Assembly: GCF_030272615.1 (NCBI RefSeq)
Contig: NC_081407.1
Coordinates: 437,320,230 to 437,384,229, forward strand
DNA length: 64,000 nt
Origin: Cryptomeria japonica
Taxonomy: Eukaryota > Streptophyta > Pinopsida > Cupressales > Cupressaceae
Reading direction: 5' to 3'
Positions within the stretch are counted from its first letter, which is position 1. Each line of letters opens with the position of its first letter. Of this stretch, positions 45,956-57,814 are shown piece after piece. A program made the position numbers and the translations under genes. Under the pieces are notes generated by a model. The model did not search any database. It was not told the origin of the DNA and saw nothing but the letters and a program-made list of their open reading frames with translations.

Positions 45956-46728
45956 TGTATATGGTGAAAATGGATAACAATGATAACAATATTGAAAGAC
46001 TAAAATGGATTCAACCACTAAACCCTAGCCTAACAATGAACAAAGATCCACCATAACATATGAAGATAACCTAAGACAATGCAAAATAACTCAAAATCAC
46101 AAAGATTATACCATCACATGTCCAATAGGGTTTTGATCCCCATTCTTCCTATCTCCATTGATCTTGTTTGATATGCTTGCTCTCAGATTTTTATATGCAC
46201 AAGAGCTCAACAAAGAACGGAATGTGGTTGCAAGTGGAATTGTAGTGTAGCCAAGTACTCCAAAATCAGTCATTAGGGTTTGACAATGAAGAAAGCATCT
46301 CCTTAAATAGAAGACACAATAAGAAATGGAGGGTTAAGATTGAGAGGTGTAAAAAGAGAGGTCGGCTAGGATTAGAGGGTAGGTAAAAGAAATACCAAAA
46401 TAATGAAAGAGGTAGGTAGTGTAGGAATTAAGAGATGAGTGACATGTGTCATGTGTAGAAAAGGATAATGAATTAATTAAATAAATAAAGATTTATTTAA
46501 TTAATAGAAGAAGTAGGACAATTAAATAAATAAAATATTTATTTAATTTAGGAAAGGGATAATTTAAATAAATAAATGTATTTATTTAAATGAGAAATAA
46601 GGCTAGAAGAGGATAAATGAATTAATTAAATAAATAAAAATTTATTTAATTAATAGAAGAATTAGGCTTAGATAATTAAATAAATAAAATATTTATTTAA
46701 TTAGACATGACAATTTTAGGTGTCTACA
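45956..46728 (-). repeat. Element B 5' LTR, 773 bp
   Basis: Appears identical to 30446-31218. Followed on the plus strand by the AGAAC duplication. The AT palindrome series is at 46468-46707, at the U3 start in element orientation. Confidence 0.95.
46302..46309 (-). promoter_or_regulatory. TATA-like box of the element B 5' LTR
   Basis: Minus strand TATTTAAG, in a suitable place for the gag-pol promoter. No transcript evidence. Confidence 0.5.
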
Positions 46729-46733
46729 AGAAC
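46729..46733. other. Target-site duplication of element B (right)
   Basis: AGAAC, identical to 30441-30445. Confidence 0.95.
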
Positions 46734-48755
46734 TAGTAAGATTCATATATTCTCACTAGGAACCATATCAAAAAGACAAGGCATAGATCTAGGACTAGTA
46801 AGATCCTTATATAGTTACTAGGAGTCATGTTAGAGACACATAAAAGCATGATACCCAAGTTAGTAAGATCCTCTAATACTTAGTCATAGATCGCATTCTA
46901 ACAACAAATAAAGACCTAATTGTGAAAGTTTGAGGTCCATTAGGAAAAAAGTTGTCATATTGCCATGACAACTTTTGCATTTCTTGTAGAAACTTCTTAA
47001 ACATATGGTTGGAAAGTTACTTTATGGTGGTTTTAGGTTGTAACCCACTTGGATGGGAATAAATAGGCATTTGGCATGCCATCCAAGAGTTTTGCTTAAT
47101 GAAATTGGGGTTTTATGTGCATTTTTTGACGTTTCGGTCTAATTGTCTTCATTTTTCATTGTGAAAGTCATCATAATTTGATGGGAAGTTGATTGGATGT
47201 GGTAGATCAATGAGTTAAATTTACTTTTTCTTTTTGTGGCATTGAATTTCATTGTGTTTTAAATTAGATATCATAGTTTTTCCAAAAAATGTCAAAACCC
47301 TGCCTAGTGTTTACCGAGAGGAGTAAATAATGTTTAGTTTGGTCTCCCATGCATATAAATTCACCCAAATGTGTGGGAAGACATTTTTTCATGATATGTA
47401 TCATATTATGTTGTGTGCAGGGCTCCAAATTAGATTTGGTACGTTTGGGCATGAGGACAGTTTGATATCTCTATTAATCAGTCAGTAAAAGGCAGTAAGA
47501 GTGAAGAATTTGGTGGGAAGACCAAGCGATTGGTATTTTGAAGTGGTTGATGATAGAGAGAGGGGTGAGGGGACCCTATGCAACCTTTGAAAGGTATTTT
47601 TGATCAAAACCAAATGAAATAGATTAAATTTCTATGACTGTCCTAAGGGTATTGATTGTCACAGTCATAGTTTTACTAGTGATATTGTTTTTGTTTTGAC
47701 AGAGTTGTGTTTGTAAGCCCAAGTGTGGACATGTAATGGAGTCATGATATGTCTTAAGAATAAATCAATACTTAACAAAAACATAGTGTGTAGGAACCTA
47801 AAATATGAAAGGAATGCATATTGGAAGGCACGTGTGATGATGCCATGAAAGGTCTAATATCCCTATGTATTGGACTAAGAAAACCAGTGAAAGAAAAAAA
47901 AATGCATTGAGAAGGCAAAAGGTTGAATTGCCTAATGTTTGTTGTTGAAGTGATGTGTGGGGACCCTGCCAAGTCAAATACCTTGTTGTAGTTTCAAAGG
48001 GTGGAAAAAGAATAAGCATTTTATTTACCTTCCTAATAGACCATCCATCATAACAATTATTACCAATATTGATGTGTGTGTTGCAAACAAAGTTCTAGAG
48101 GAAGGCTCTTTCTATTGTAATACAAAGTGAGTGTTCATAGACCTTGTGTAGGGTCCTCCTAGCCTAGAGTAAGGAGTTTGAAGCCTACATACATTGATTT
48201 GGCCTTGTGGCGATCATTGAGTGCTGACCCAATAGGAGAAGTCTTGAGACTGACAATTTCGGAAGTGTGACATTGTTGAGAGCCAACACTTATGTGTGAA
48301 CCTCGTCTTCACGTATTATGATTAGTTTCCATGGTACTTGACCCTATCCTCATGGTGTTGGCTCAATTCATATTAGTGTGTTTTGTTGCCATGATACTTG
48401 AAGAAACATGATGTGATATTAGTATCTCATATTAGGACAGCAACCACATTGATTAGGCAAGTCAGATAAGATCTCTCCAATGTTTAGGATACTGAATTCA
48501 CATTAGACACTCATGGATTACCCCAATTAGACATTAGTAAACTTAAGATATGATACAAGGATTGCATACCACAAAGCCATTAGATATGATTTGAGATGAA
48601 AAAGAAGAGTTAAATGGTTTTGGTTCAATGATGATAATTTTTATTTTCAAGTATTTAATTTGGTATATTACACTGAAACGTGATTTCATAACTAACATTT
48701 CAACTTCTATATAACTAGTTCTATAGCCCGATTTTCTTGCCTATGAAGAAAGACC
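46734..48755. other. Region without a supported gene
   Basis: AT-rich, unique-looking sequence between element B and the CACTA transposase gene. It may include the CACTA 5' end and promoter, but I could not find a CACTA terminal repeat. Confidence 0.5.
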
Positions 48756-51700
48756 ATGTCAGACAATATCAGCGAACAACAAAATAAGGAGACAATTGCT
48801 AGATTGTTGTCTAACTTGAAAAGAAAAGGTGATGGAAAATGTTATTGTCCCTACAAAATTTGTAAGGGGTTAAATACTAGAAGACTTCTAATCAAAACAA
48901 CTAAGAAACATTGTAGGCTACATGGTCACATTGAAGGTGGACATGATTATCATCCATTGGTCATTTTTTCATTATATCGTTTTAACAATTTATATACATA
49001 ATAAATCACTTGATCATGAGATCATGATCATGGTTTATTTATGTTTATCAGTTTTATATAGGTCAAGCACCCCGGAGCACATGGTATGGATCAACACAAC
49101 CCAGAGAATATGGTTTTCAAAGTGGACGAACATGGAGGTGTGAATATAGAAGCTGAAGATAATGATCCCATGGAAGATGATGATCATGAGCCACAAAACA
49201 CAATTGAAGATGATGGTACAAATACATTGATCCATGACACATTTAGTACTTGCGCAACTGATCATGATGATGAAGATGACCTTGATGTTGTTCATGATGT
49301 CCCTCTACTTAAGAAGGCATCTAAGGCCCTTTACGAAGGCTCACAGACAAATCTTCTCTTCGCTGTATTGTTGTTGGTGAACTTGAAGGTTATGAATGGT
49401 TTATCCAATATACCAATCTCACGTATGTTAAGGTATGTCATATATGTCACAATAACTGTGAATCATGTTGTACCATTAATATTCTTTATATTAACAAATT
49501 ATATTTTTTTGCTGTAGATTCATAGGTGAGTTTTTGTTACCACCATCAAATATTCTACCTCGCTCATACTGAGAATTATCTGCCATTATGAAAGATATTG
49601 GAATGGAGTATCAAGCAATAGATACTTGTCCCAATGATCATATTATATATCAAAAACAACATGAATTTCGAAATGAATGCCCTGAATGTCATATCAGTAG
49701 ATATCAAACTGGTCAAATAACAAAAAGGGTTCCTCGCAAGGTTCTTCACTATATTCCCATTATTCCACGTATGCAATGATTATTCAAGTGCATTAGCTTG
49801 GCACAATTTATGGATTACCATGCATGCAATAGAAGTTGAGATGACATTATTCGAATTCTTGAGGATGGTTCAACATTTATGGACATAGAGGAAAAGTGGC
49901 CACACTTTGAAGAAGAACTTTGTAATCTCAGGCTTTCATTGGCAGCGGACGGTGTCAATCCATTTGGAGAGATGAGATCTATTTACTTAGTGTGGCCTGT
50001 TTCTGTTATCAACAATAACATTCCTCCATGGATGTCAATAAAGAGGGAGCACATAATGTTGGCAATGATTGTTCCAGGTATTTTATCATTTAAATATAGT
50101 CGTCTACATTTAATTATAAATATTGCAGTAAAATGGTCATAATAATTATGTATTGTTTTTGTTCATTCGATTAGGTAAGTACCAAGTTAAAGATATGAAT
50201 GTATATATCGAGCCTCTTATCGACGATTTGTTGGAGTTATAGAATGTTGTCACTATGTATGACGTCTCTAGACCAATTAGACAAAGACAATTTCAATTCC
50301 ATGTGATGCTTCTATGGACAATACACGATCCCCCAGGGATAACACATTTTTGTGGTATGTTATAGTGTTTAAGTTGTGCATGAACATTATAATTCAAAAA
50401 ATTATCATATTTAATTTAATTATACATTATCTTGTAGGTCTTCAAACAAAGGGAAAATTTGCATGTCCTGTTTGTGGTCCAAAGATGAAATCTTGTCATT
50501 CAAAAAGTTTAGGAAAGCAGGTGTTTGATGAGTATAGGCACTTTCTCCACAAAAATCATAAGTATTGAAATACTGAAAAACATCTTTTCAATGGGAAAGA
50601 AGAGAATACATCAAACCCACGAAGAATGACACCTCGCCTATGGAAATTGGAATATAATAGAATTAATCATCAAGGTAATGCCATTCCATCTATTGGTTTG
50701 TCATAAAACATCTTTTCTATTGTGTTTTGTTTATTGATGATGTGATTAATGATCATGAAAGTCATGAAGGCATAAATGACCACCTTCATAAGGGACTAAA
50801 AATTTATCCCCGACAATTTAGTAGGTTGCCCTACTACGAGCAGTTACAAATTGTTCATTTGTTTGATACTATGCATATTGGAAAGAATATAACAGGGACA
50901 TTATGGAAAATATTGGATGGAAGGCGTGACAAAATTGTCAAAATATGTAGTGACATTCAGGATTCCAATCATGCAATGATAAATGTCATTCAATCAAATA
51001 GCCGTGGAGACCAGATTAATATAAGTGAGCTTCCTTGGTTATTAACAGACCAACAAAGCAATGCTATAAAAGAAGTCATACAAAAAATTTGATTCCCCAC
51101 AGGATTTGCTACAAACATAAACAATCTCATATCAAAGAAAAGTGAATTTGGGCCAGGGATGAAAATACATGATTGGCATACCTTCATTAAGGCAATTCAT
51201 GTTCTTGTGTTTTTACTATGTATTTAAGTACTGTGTGTACATGTACTTTTCATTGTATTATGTTAGAAAAAAATGAAAAGATAATTTTATAATTGTTGCA
51301 GTACGTTCTACCTCTATCTCTCCCATACGACTTCGACAATAATGTCAAGCAAGTCATATATGATCTTGTAAAATGCATGAGGTAAGTAGTGATATTTGTT
51401 TAGTTCGTTGTATAGATATTATATTTGCTATTTGTTTTACTTGTTATGTAATATATTTTTTTGCATCTTGAATATCTTGTAGGTGGTTGTCATGTAAAGA
51501 AATCCATAAAGATGATATAAAATATTGGAAGAGAAAAATTCCTCATTTATTGTGTGAAATGCAAAAGTGTCTACCTCCAGCTTTTTTCAATGCACAAGAA
51601 CACTACCTCATACACCAAGCTGAGGAGATTGAATTGTGTGGACCTGTACACACTAGGTCAATGTGGATGGTTGAGAGGCACTTGAAAATTTTGAAGGCTT

Positions 51701-52827
51701 TGGTTCAACAAAGAGCACATCCTGAGGGTTCTATGGTGGAGGGATATATGGTATACCAGACTGTGGTGTACATTTCTGAATATCTTCCTAAGTTTGCAGC
51801 AAAGATCCACGTGGATCGCATTTGGGATCCCAACCCCATTTACAAATTCGAAGGGGAGTACTTGACTGGGAAAGGTAGATTGAGGAAAGTGAGAGGTAAT
51901 TATAAGATGTTATTGTAGTTAATTAATTCTTAATCTTCAAAATAAATCGGTTGTAATACGTCTATTTATTTTTTGTACAGTTGGTCGAGAGTGGGATGCA
52001 CTATATTTGTATATTGCAAACAATCTTGATTGGATGGCGATATGGATTGAACGTTGTCAACATTCTGGACGCACGTTAACATGGGAAGGTGTGGCTTCAT
52101 TGGTTAAAGAAGCTCATCGTAATGGAGATTCCAATGTTACGCAAAGGGAAATTGATTTAGCATATGGTTTAAGAGATAAACAGGTACGTATAACTTTATT
52201 AATCACCCATATGTTTATCAACTCACAATGCAATAAATTTTACATGTTTGACATATTGCAGGTCAAACACCACAATGCTATGTGCTGCAATGGTCATAAA
52301 TTTTGTATAAAAAAGTTGGATGACACGAAGAAAACTTGTGATTCTGGCATCACTGCAGTCTTTGAGGTGACAAATATTTCATCGATAAATGACATACATC
52401 CTCAATAGTCTCAAAATTGATACTATGGCATTTTGGATGATATGCTTGAGTGTGACTTTAATTCCTTCAAATTAGTTTGTTCGTCGTCAAATGGTACAAG
52501 CTACGATTGAATAAAAATGATCCTGATAGAACTGTTATTGAACATGATAATGGTTTTACAATGCTAAATACAAGGTCATTTGAACCAGTTGGGGATGAGC
52601 CCTATGTTATTCCAAGCCAATGTGAGCAACTATTTTACTCAGAGGTTCCACATAAACCGGGTTGGTCATTTATTGTTAGACATGATCCAAGAGGAAGGCT
52701 GATAAAGTATAATGTGGTGGAAGAAGAAGATACCGAAGAAGTAGAAGATGAAGTCGATGATGATCACGATCGACATTTTCTCAATGATGAAGAAGAAGAA
52801 GAAGAAGAAGAAGATGATGATGATGAC

Positions 52828-52925
<98 letters not shown>

Positions 52926-52950
52926 CCTTGATGTTCATGATGATGAATGA
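48756..52950 (+). pseudogene. EnSpm/CACTA transposase gene (Transposase_21, DUF4218, DUF4216), multi-exon, with stops
   Basis: Starts MSDNISEQQ with a transposase-associated-like cysteine region (CYCPYKICKG, HCRLHGHIEGGHDYHPL). The Transposase_21 part spans about 49300-50670 (NLLFAVLLLVNLKVMNGLSN, HIMLAMIVPG, ACPVCGPKMKS). The DUF4218 part is 51483-51894 (LPPAFFNAQEHYLIHQAEEIELCGPVH read in the open exon), and the DUF4216-like end is 52477-52700. Clear GT-AG introns include 49433-49517, 50078-50174 and 50355-50437; others lie near 51381-51482, 51895-51980 and 52183-52261. In-frame stops (for example after IPRMQ near 49777 and after KNHKY near 50566) show decay. The protein would cut and join CACTA ends. 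The tail is a long acidic run ending at 52950. Confidence 0.85.
52789..52923 (+). repeat. (GAA)8 and (GAT)37 microsatellite inside the transposase end
   Basis: Eight GAA units (52789-52812), then 37 triplets, all GAT except one GAC (52813-52923). They code for an acidic Glu/Asp tail of the transposase. The long frames seen on the other phases and strand (poly-Met, poly-Ile) are artefacts of this repeat. Confidence 0.95.
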
Positions 52951-53114
52951 AATGTATGAGGTATGCGATTAGTATATATCTATTTAATATTGACTTCTTG
53001 ATAGAATTTTTTTTACATAATTAATTCTTTATGTTTTGAATTCTAATGCCATTACATAATTAATTCATGATGCACATTTTAATATGGAGATGGAGATAGG
53101 GAGAGTGACTATTT

Positions 53115-53338
53115 ATGTGACATTTTTTAAACTGTGTTTATTTATGGAATTTGGATTGTTTATTAGCTATGTGATGGATGTTGATTTAAAATACATATGT
53201 GATGGATTACATGTTTATGGTGATGCATGTGACATTTTTTGAACTTTGTGTTTATTTATAGAATGTGGATTGTTTATTACCTATGTGATGGATGGTGATT
53301 TATGATACATATGTGATGGATTACATGTTTATGATGAC
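53115..53338. repeat. 112-bp tandem duplication downstream of the transposase
   Basis: Units at 53115 and 53227, each beginning ATGTGACATTTTTT and ending near TTACATGTTTATG. Non-coding, in the spacer between the two CACTA genes. Confidence 0.85.
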
Positions 53339-54329
53339 ACATATGTGTGCTAATTGTGATGCTCAACCACATATATGATGATACATCATGTGATGCTTAT
53401 GATGCTTATGATATGTATGTATTTATTGTTTATCAACTTACAAATGTAGTAATGCTTATGATGCTCAATTGATGGTGTTGATTTGATGTATAGTCCCTGT
53501 GTGATGTTGTCACCCTTGGTGGGAACAGGTCGTTGACTACAGACATCGTCAACCATTTAGTTGAGGATCCTGCATAGTCTACATAAAGTAAAGGTAAGGA
53601 ATTAAAAAATTTACAATGATTTTGATGACATCTTTTTATTATTTAATACTCTTTTTGTCTACAAAGTTCATGTTGTTCATGTTGTGTACTATGTAATTTT
53701 TAGCTAACATAAGATAATTGAATTACATGTGCAGGACCCTGAAACCCTTTGACGAGGATCCTGCACATTCTCATGGATGGATAGGTATAACTAGTCAATA
53801 CATCCTATAGAAACAGTTTATTTTTTTTAAATTACTTGGAAAGCAAACTTCCTCAGTTTTTCAAACCTTGACATTAGCAGCAAATCTAATACAGTTATCA
53901 ACACTTGAGGCCCCAGTTGGACTTATTCCAATTTTAATCCCAAAATCAACTTTAGGGCCAACTTCTTCATCAACATTACCCTCATTTGCAAAATTCTCTC
54001 ATTACCAATCAACTCTCTCATTTCATGGAGTGCAGGTACCACCAAATAGGTATTTGTCAGATCTATCTTCGTCAAGTGAGGAAAATGCAGGAATAGAAAA
54101 TGAAAGTGACACACGTAGTAGGTCTACAATAGGGAGATCAACAAGAGGTCAAAAGATTAGAAGAAAATTCAAGAAACGCATGAAATTTTTCCTTGCTCAA
54201 GGGGGGTCATGTTCTTATGATGATGAGACCAAAGGAAACATTGAGGTCCCACTGAGGTACAAATATCTACAAAAACAATGGGTTCCCAAGGAACTTCCTC
54301 CAATAAACACCGATTTTTGTGTTAACGAT

Positions 54330-54760
54330 AGGATATATCGCATAGCACCTTCGTCATTACATGGTTTAGGCTTATTTTCCATGGACGGTATAAAGGTCTG
54401 TTACAAGAAAGTTGCCGAATTGATGGAGTTTGTTGGACCTTGTTACAATTACAATAATTGGATGCAAATTGTTAAATATAAAAAAAGTATGCGTAGGTAT
54501 ACACTATCAGCAAATTATATACAATAGAAAGATAATGATCAAAGTAAACGAGTGGTTGTATACATTGATGGTTGGCCAAAAGCAACAGGGAATATTGCAG
54601 GTTTTATAAATAGTACGCGACCTGGGTCAACTAATAAACAACCCAATTGCATATTTGAGGCGCGCGAGGGAAATCATGTATTCGTATGTGCGATAAAATC
54701 AATAAGTGCAGGCGAAGAGCTTCTAATCGATTATAGTTTGAATCGTATAGATACAAACAA
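54330..54760 (+). other. SET-like domain
   Basis: Core motifs listed under the parent gene. SET domains transfer methyl groups from S-adenosylmethionine, usually to histone lysine. One in-frame stop splits the domain between ANYIQ and KDNDQSKRV. Confidence 0.7.
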
Positions 54761-56339
54761 AGTTAATATCATGGGGGTGGTACGTACTATATACCATTTA
54801 AATTAACCAACCTCCAATTAATGAATCTAATATACCATTTTATTATGAAGTTTTTTTGCTAAGTCTATTGGTTTAATTTCGCTAACATTTTTTATATTTT
54901 TTCTTTGTCACAGAGCAACATGGATCCATCACATATCGCAGACAGGGATGTAGGTTGCAACACTTCTACCAAGCAGGTAAACCTCATTGTAATTGTACAA
55001 ATTAGATAGAAGCAAACTGTTACATTATTATGTTCTTTTTTTTAGTGATTTAGACTAATTTTGTAATTGTTAATGATATTCTTGACATAGACGGATGTTC
55101 GGGGAAAGGGTTAGGGAGCTGCAGTACCTTAGCACCTCTCTAGGGATGTGGAATCAATAGGGTTAAGAGATGATGACCCTGAAGATTCCACACACCCTAT
55201 GGAACTCATAAAAAAGCCTCTTAGAAAAATTACTAAAGAGATTGTTGCTTTGGCAGTCATGCATCCTATGACTAATGAGATACGAGAGAGGGTGGAATTA
55301 TTGATTTGGACAGTAGAAAACTTGCAAGTAAGAAGTAATGAAAGCTTTAATTATAACAAAAGTTCAATAATGGTTTATACTTTATTCTCTTTTATGTCAT
55401 TAACTAAAATATGTACTTATTATTTTTACAGCAATTTATCCGCCCTCATGAAAGTCATTGCCATGATCAGGGTGTTGCAGGTTCTTCAGGTGATGGTGTT
55501 TTTCTTGTATTATCGCTTGCTTGGCTTATCACTCTAAGTACCCAAAACACATCATACTTGATACTATCAATCTTCAAAATAAAGTTTCACCCTTGTTCAC
55601 AATTCTTGCACTTTTCATATATTTAATGTTTGATATATTTAATGTATTATTCTTTGGGTGTTGTCAATGTTCCTGTGCAAATATCGTCGCCGCCTCCTTA
55701 GAGGTTAGCCTCACCTGTATTGCCGACTGCAATGTCAGAAACATGTAGCATGCAGACATCCTCTACTGCACGTCATATTGGCACACCCACTATTGGTAGA
55801 TCCCTCTTTTGCTCTATCTTCTGTTATGTGTTTATTTCCCTTCAAGCGTTCTTTCTTGGGGGCATTTCATAGTGGATTCATTTTTTGCAGGAGGAGATGC
55901 ACATGAGGATGTACCAGAGGTGACTACTGCTGATAACATACCATCATTTCCTGGATCTTCTCGTATTACTAGTACGGGAACATTGCAGGCCACATTGGTG
56001 GTGAGCGACAAAGAAATGATTCCCTTAAAGATACAAAAGGTTCCAGGTACTTTAAAATTATTATTATATATACTCTAATTGTAATTTACTTTATGATCAC
56101 TCATTTTGGACTAATGATCCCATGATTTTTTTGCAGGCAATGATATTTTCTATAAACATCTTAGTGACATTGCATTGCAAATATTTGGGCCCACCATGCG
56201 TAAAAGGTGGTACATCATATGTGAACTAACCCTAATCCACTATATTGATTTCATATCATTGCTAGAATAGTTTTCCTTTGATCCATTTCTTGAACTGTAA
56301 TAAATGTTGCTTGAGTTTATTTCTAAATCTAACAGGTTT

Positions 56340-56811
56340 GTTTTTGCTTTAAAAGGTGGAATGACCAAGAAAAAAGGTTAAAAGATGAATTGACAAACCA
56401 AATGGTTGAGTGGTTGGAAAATGACACCTTTGACAAAACCAAGCTCCTTGAAAAGGTTGGCACATATCTAAAGTATGCGACGGACCAATACAAGACCCAT
56501 TTAGAGAGGAACCTAAAGTACGAGTGTCCCCCCATGATTCCAGAGAGGGAGTGGAAGGACCTGATTTTGGATGCCAAGGAGAGAATTGAAAGGAAAAAAG
56601 GAAATACACCACCAGACGCCAGAAGAAGGTACAGGATATTATTAAGAATGTAATTATGTACTAATTAATTACTCTTTATATTTATATAATCTAACATGTT
56701 TCAAACTTTTTATAGACTGTGACACGTCAAAGGCAACCAAGGCAAGACAAGAAAAGAACGGGCAACACAAACTTGGCTCTGGTGGTTATATGAAACTTGT
56801 TTCACGAATTG
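56340..56811 (+). other. Transposase_24-like (EnSpm TnpA-type) domain
   Basis: An exon with VEWLENDTFDKTKLLEKV and YECPPMIPEREWKDLILDA, then after an intron (about 56626-56716) ATKARQEKNGQHKLGSGGY. The R-x2-K-x-GS-x-GY/F pattern is typical of plant Transposase_24 proteins, thought to bind CACTA subterminal repeats. Confidence 0.7.
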
Positions 56812-57814
56812 TAAGTATCTCATGTAAACGAAATATTACATCAAAATATTAATAAATTGCAAACGATTTTTTTTATCAAACAATGCAAGCAAAATTCACG
56901 GTACCAAGAAAAAATGCAGGGCTATGAATTCAATAGAGCACCCACAGAAGATGACAAGAGAATTGCCTACCAGCAAGGCTATTCAGTCGTGGCTAATTAG
57001 CTACGAGAATTGAGTGGGCATACACAATATTCGAGTGCATCCGTCACACAAGTAAATATGCTAAATGGAAATTGTTTCAAATTGAATACTTTACCAATAA
57101 TCTAATTGATGTTGAGTTCCAACATAAAGTGATTATATATTATTTTTAAATAAGCAAGCAATGATAACAATGTGCATGACATTTGAATGCAGCCTGCTAA
57201 TCGTGAAACACCACCTGCACATGAAGGTCCGAATGTGCATCCCAATAGTGGAGGTATTCATTTGCTATTCAAATTTATTTATTTAGCTATTAATACAATT
57301 AAACATCTTAATTTGTAATTAGAGTGGTAATTAATGTAACCCTTTTTGTTAATATTTTAGAGCATGTAATCGGTGGTGACCAAGTGGAGCATGATCTGGG
57401 TACACAACATCAGGAACGTGATGTTCCCCACTTGGGTAAAGAGGACCATTGTTATTCCTTTAAACAAATATAATTGCAATTGGTGTTCAGCATTAATGTA
57501 ACCTTTAGTATTTCAACTCCAGATGATCTAGAGGGTGTTCAACATGTTGAGGTTGAGGCTAGACAAAATGATGTGGCCCCATCAAGTAAAGAGCGCAATA
57601 GTTATGCTCTCTAAATTAATGAAATACTTGTAACAATAATAAAAATGTTTTGAATTTAACCCATTTCTTTGTCATTGCAGAGGACCCCCTTCGCTTCAAT
57701 GTCCTCATCCTCAGTATAGGACTAGGCATACATCGAGATCATGAGCAATTGGCGGAACACCTGCAGAGGTGGGAAATGATGAAGAAACCGATGTTCCACT
57801 TAGTCTTTTCATAG

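Larger units (their letters stand above)
30446..46728 (-). mobile_element. Element B: young full-length Tat/Ogre-like Ty3/gypsy retrotransposon with antisense PMD gene
   Basis: 16,283 bp. LTRs are 30446-31218 and 45956-46728 (773 bp each), with no difference found when read side by side. The 5-bp target duplication is perfect. Minus-strand order: 5' LTR, primer-binding site, 2.3-kb leader with two motif arrays, gag-protease, G-patch/RT/RNase H/aRNase H/integrase. The plus-strand PMD gene then faces pol tail to tail, followed by hairpins, polypurine tract and 3' LTR. The gag-pol frame is continuous over 7.48 kb with only two stop codons. Identical LTRs imply very recent insertion, possibly helped by proteins from another copy. 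Confidence 0.95.
53868..57814 (+). pseudogene. CACTA second gene: SET-like domain joined to Transposase_24-like domain
   Basis: 53868-54779 is one frame with a single TAG (54525-54527). It has a Ser-rich N-terminus, a basic cluster (RGQKIRRKFKKRMKF), then a SET-like domain: HGLGLFSMDGIKV, ELMEFVGPCYN, TGNIAGFINSTRPGSTNK, then QPNC, VFVCAIKSISAGEELLIDY. The GEEL-x2-DY motif is present, but the usual NHSCxPN reads INSTRPG...QPNC, so methyltransferase activity is uncertain. Smaller exons with GT-AG borders follow (about 54915-54978, 55092-55327, 55432-55490, 55890-56046). Then comes a Transposase_24-like part at 56340-56811 (LKYECPPMIPEREWKDL, KARQEKNGQHKLGSGGYMKL) and a tail to about 57814. It is in the TnpA-like position after the transposase. 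Upstream exons near 53530 and 53735 are possible. Whether all exons form one transcript is inference. Confidence 0.65.

Noticed and set aside
30446-46728. Plus-strand orientation for element B
   Set aside because: Polypurine tract, primer-binding site and gag-pol all agree on minus-strand orientation; only the extra PMD gene is on the plus strand.
52666-52972. Poly-Ile minus-strand frame and poly-Met plus-strand frame
   Set aside because: Both are alternate phases of the GAT microsatellite that lies in the transposase frame.
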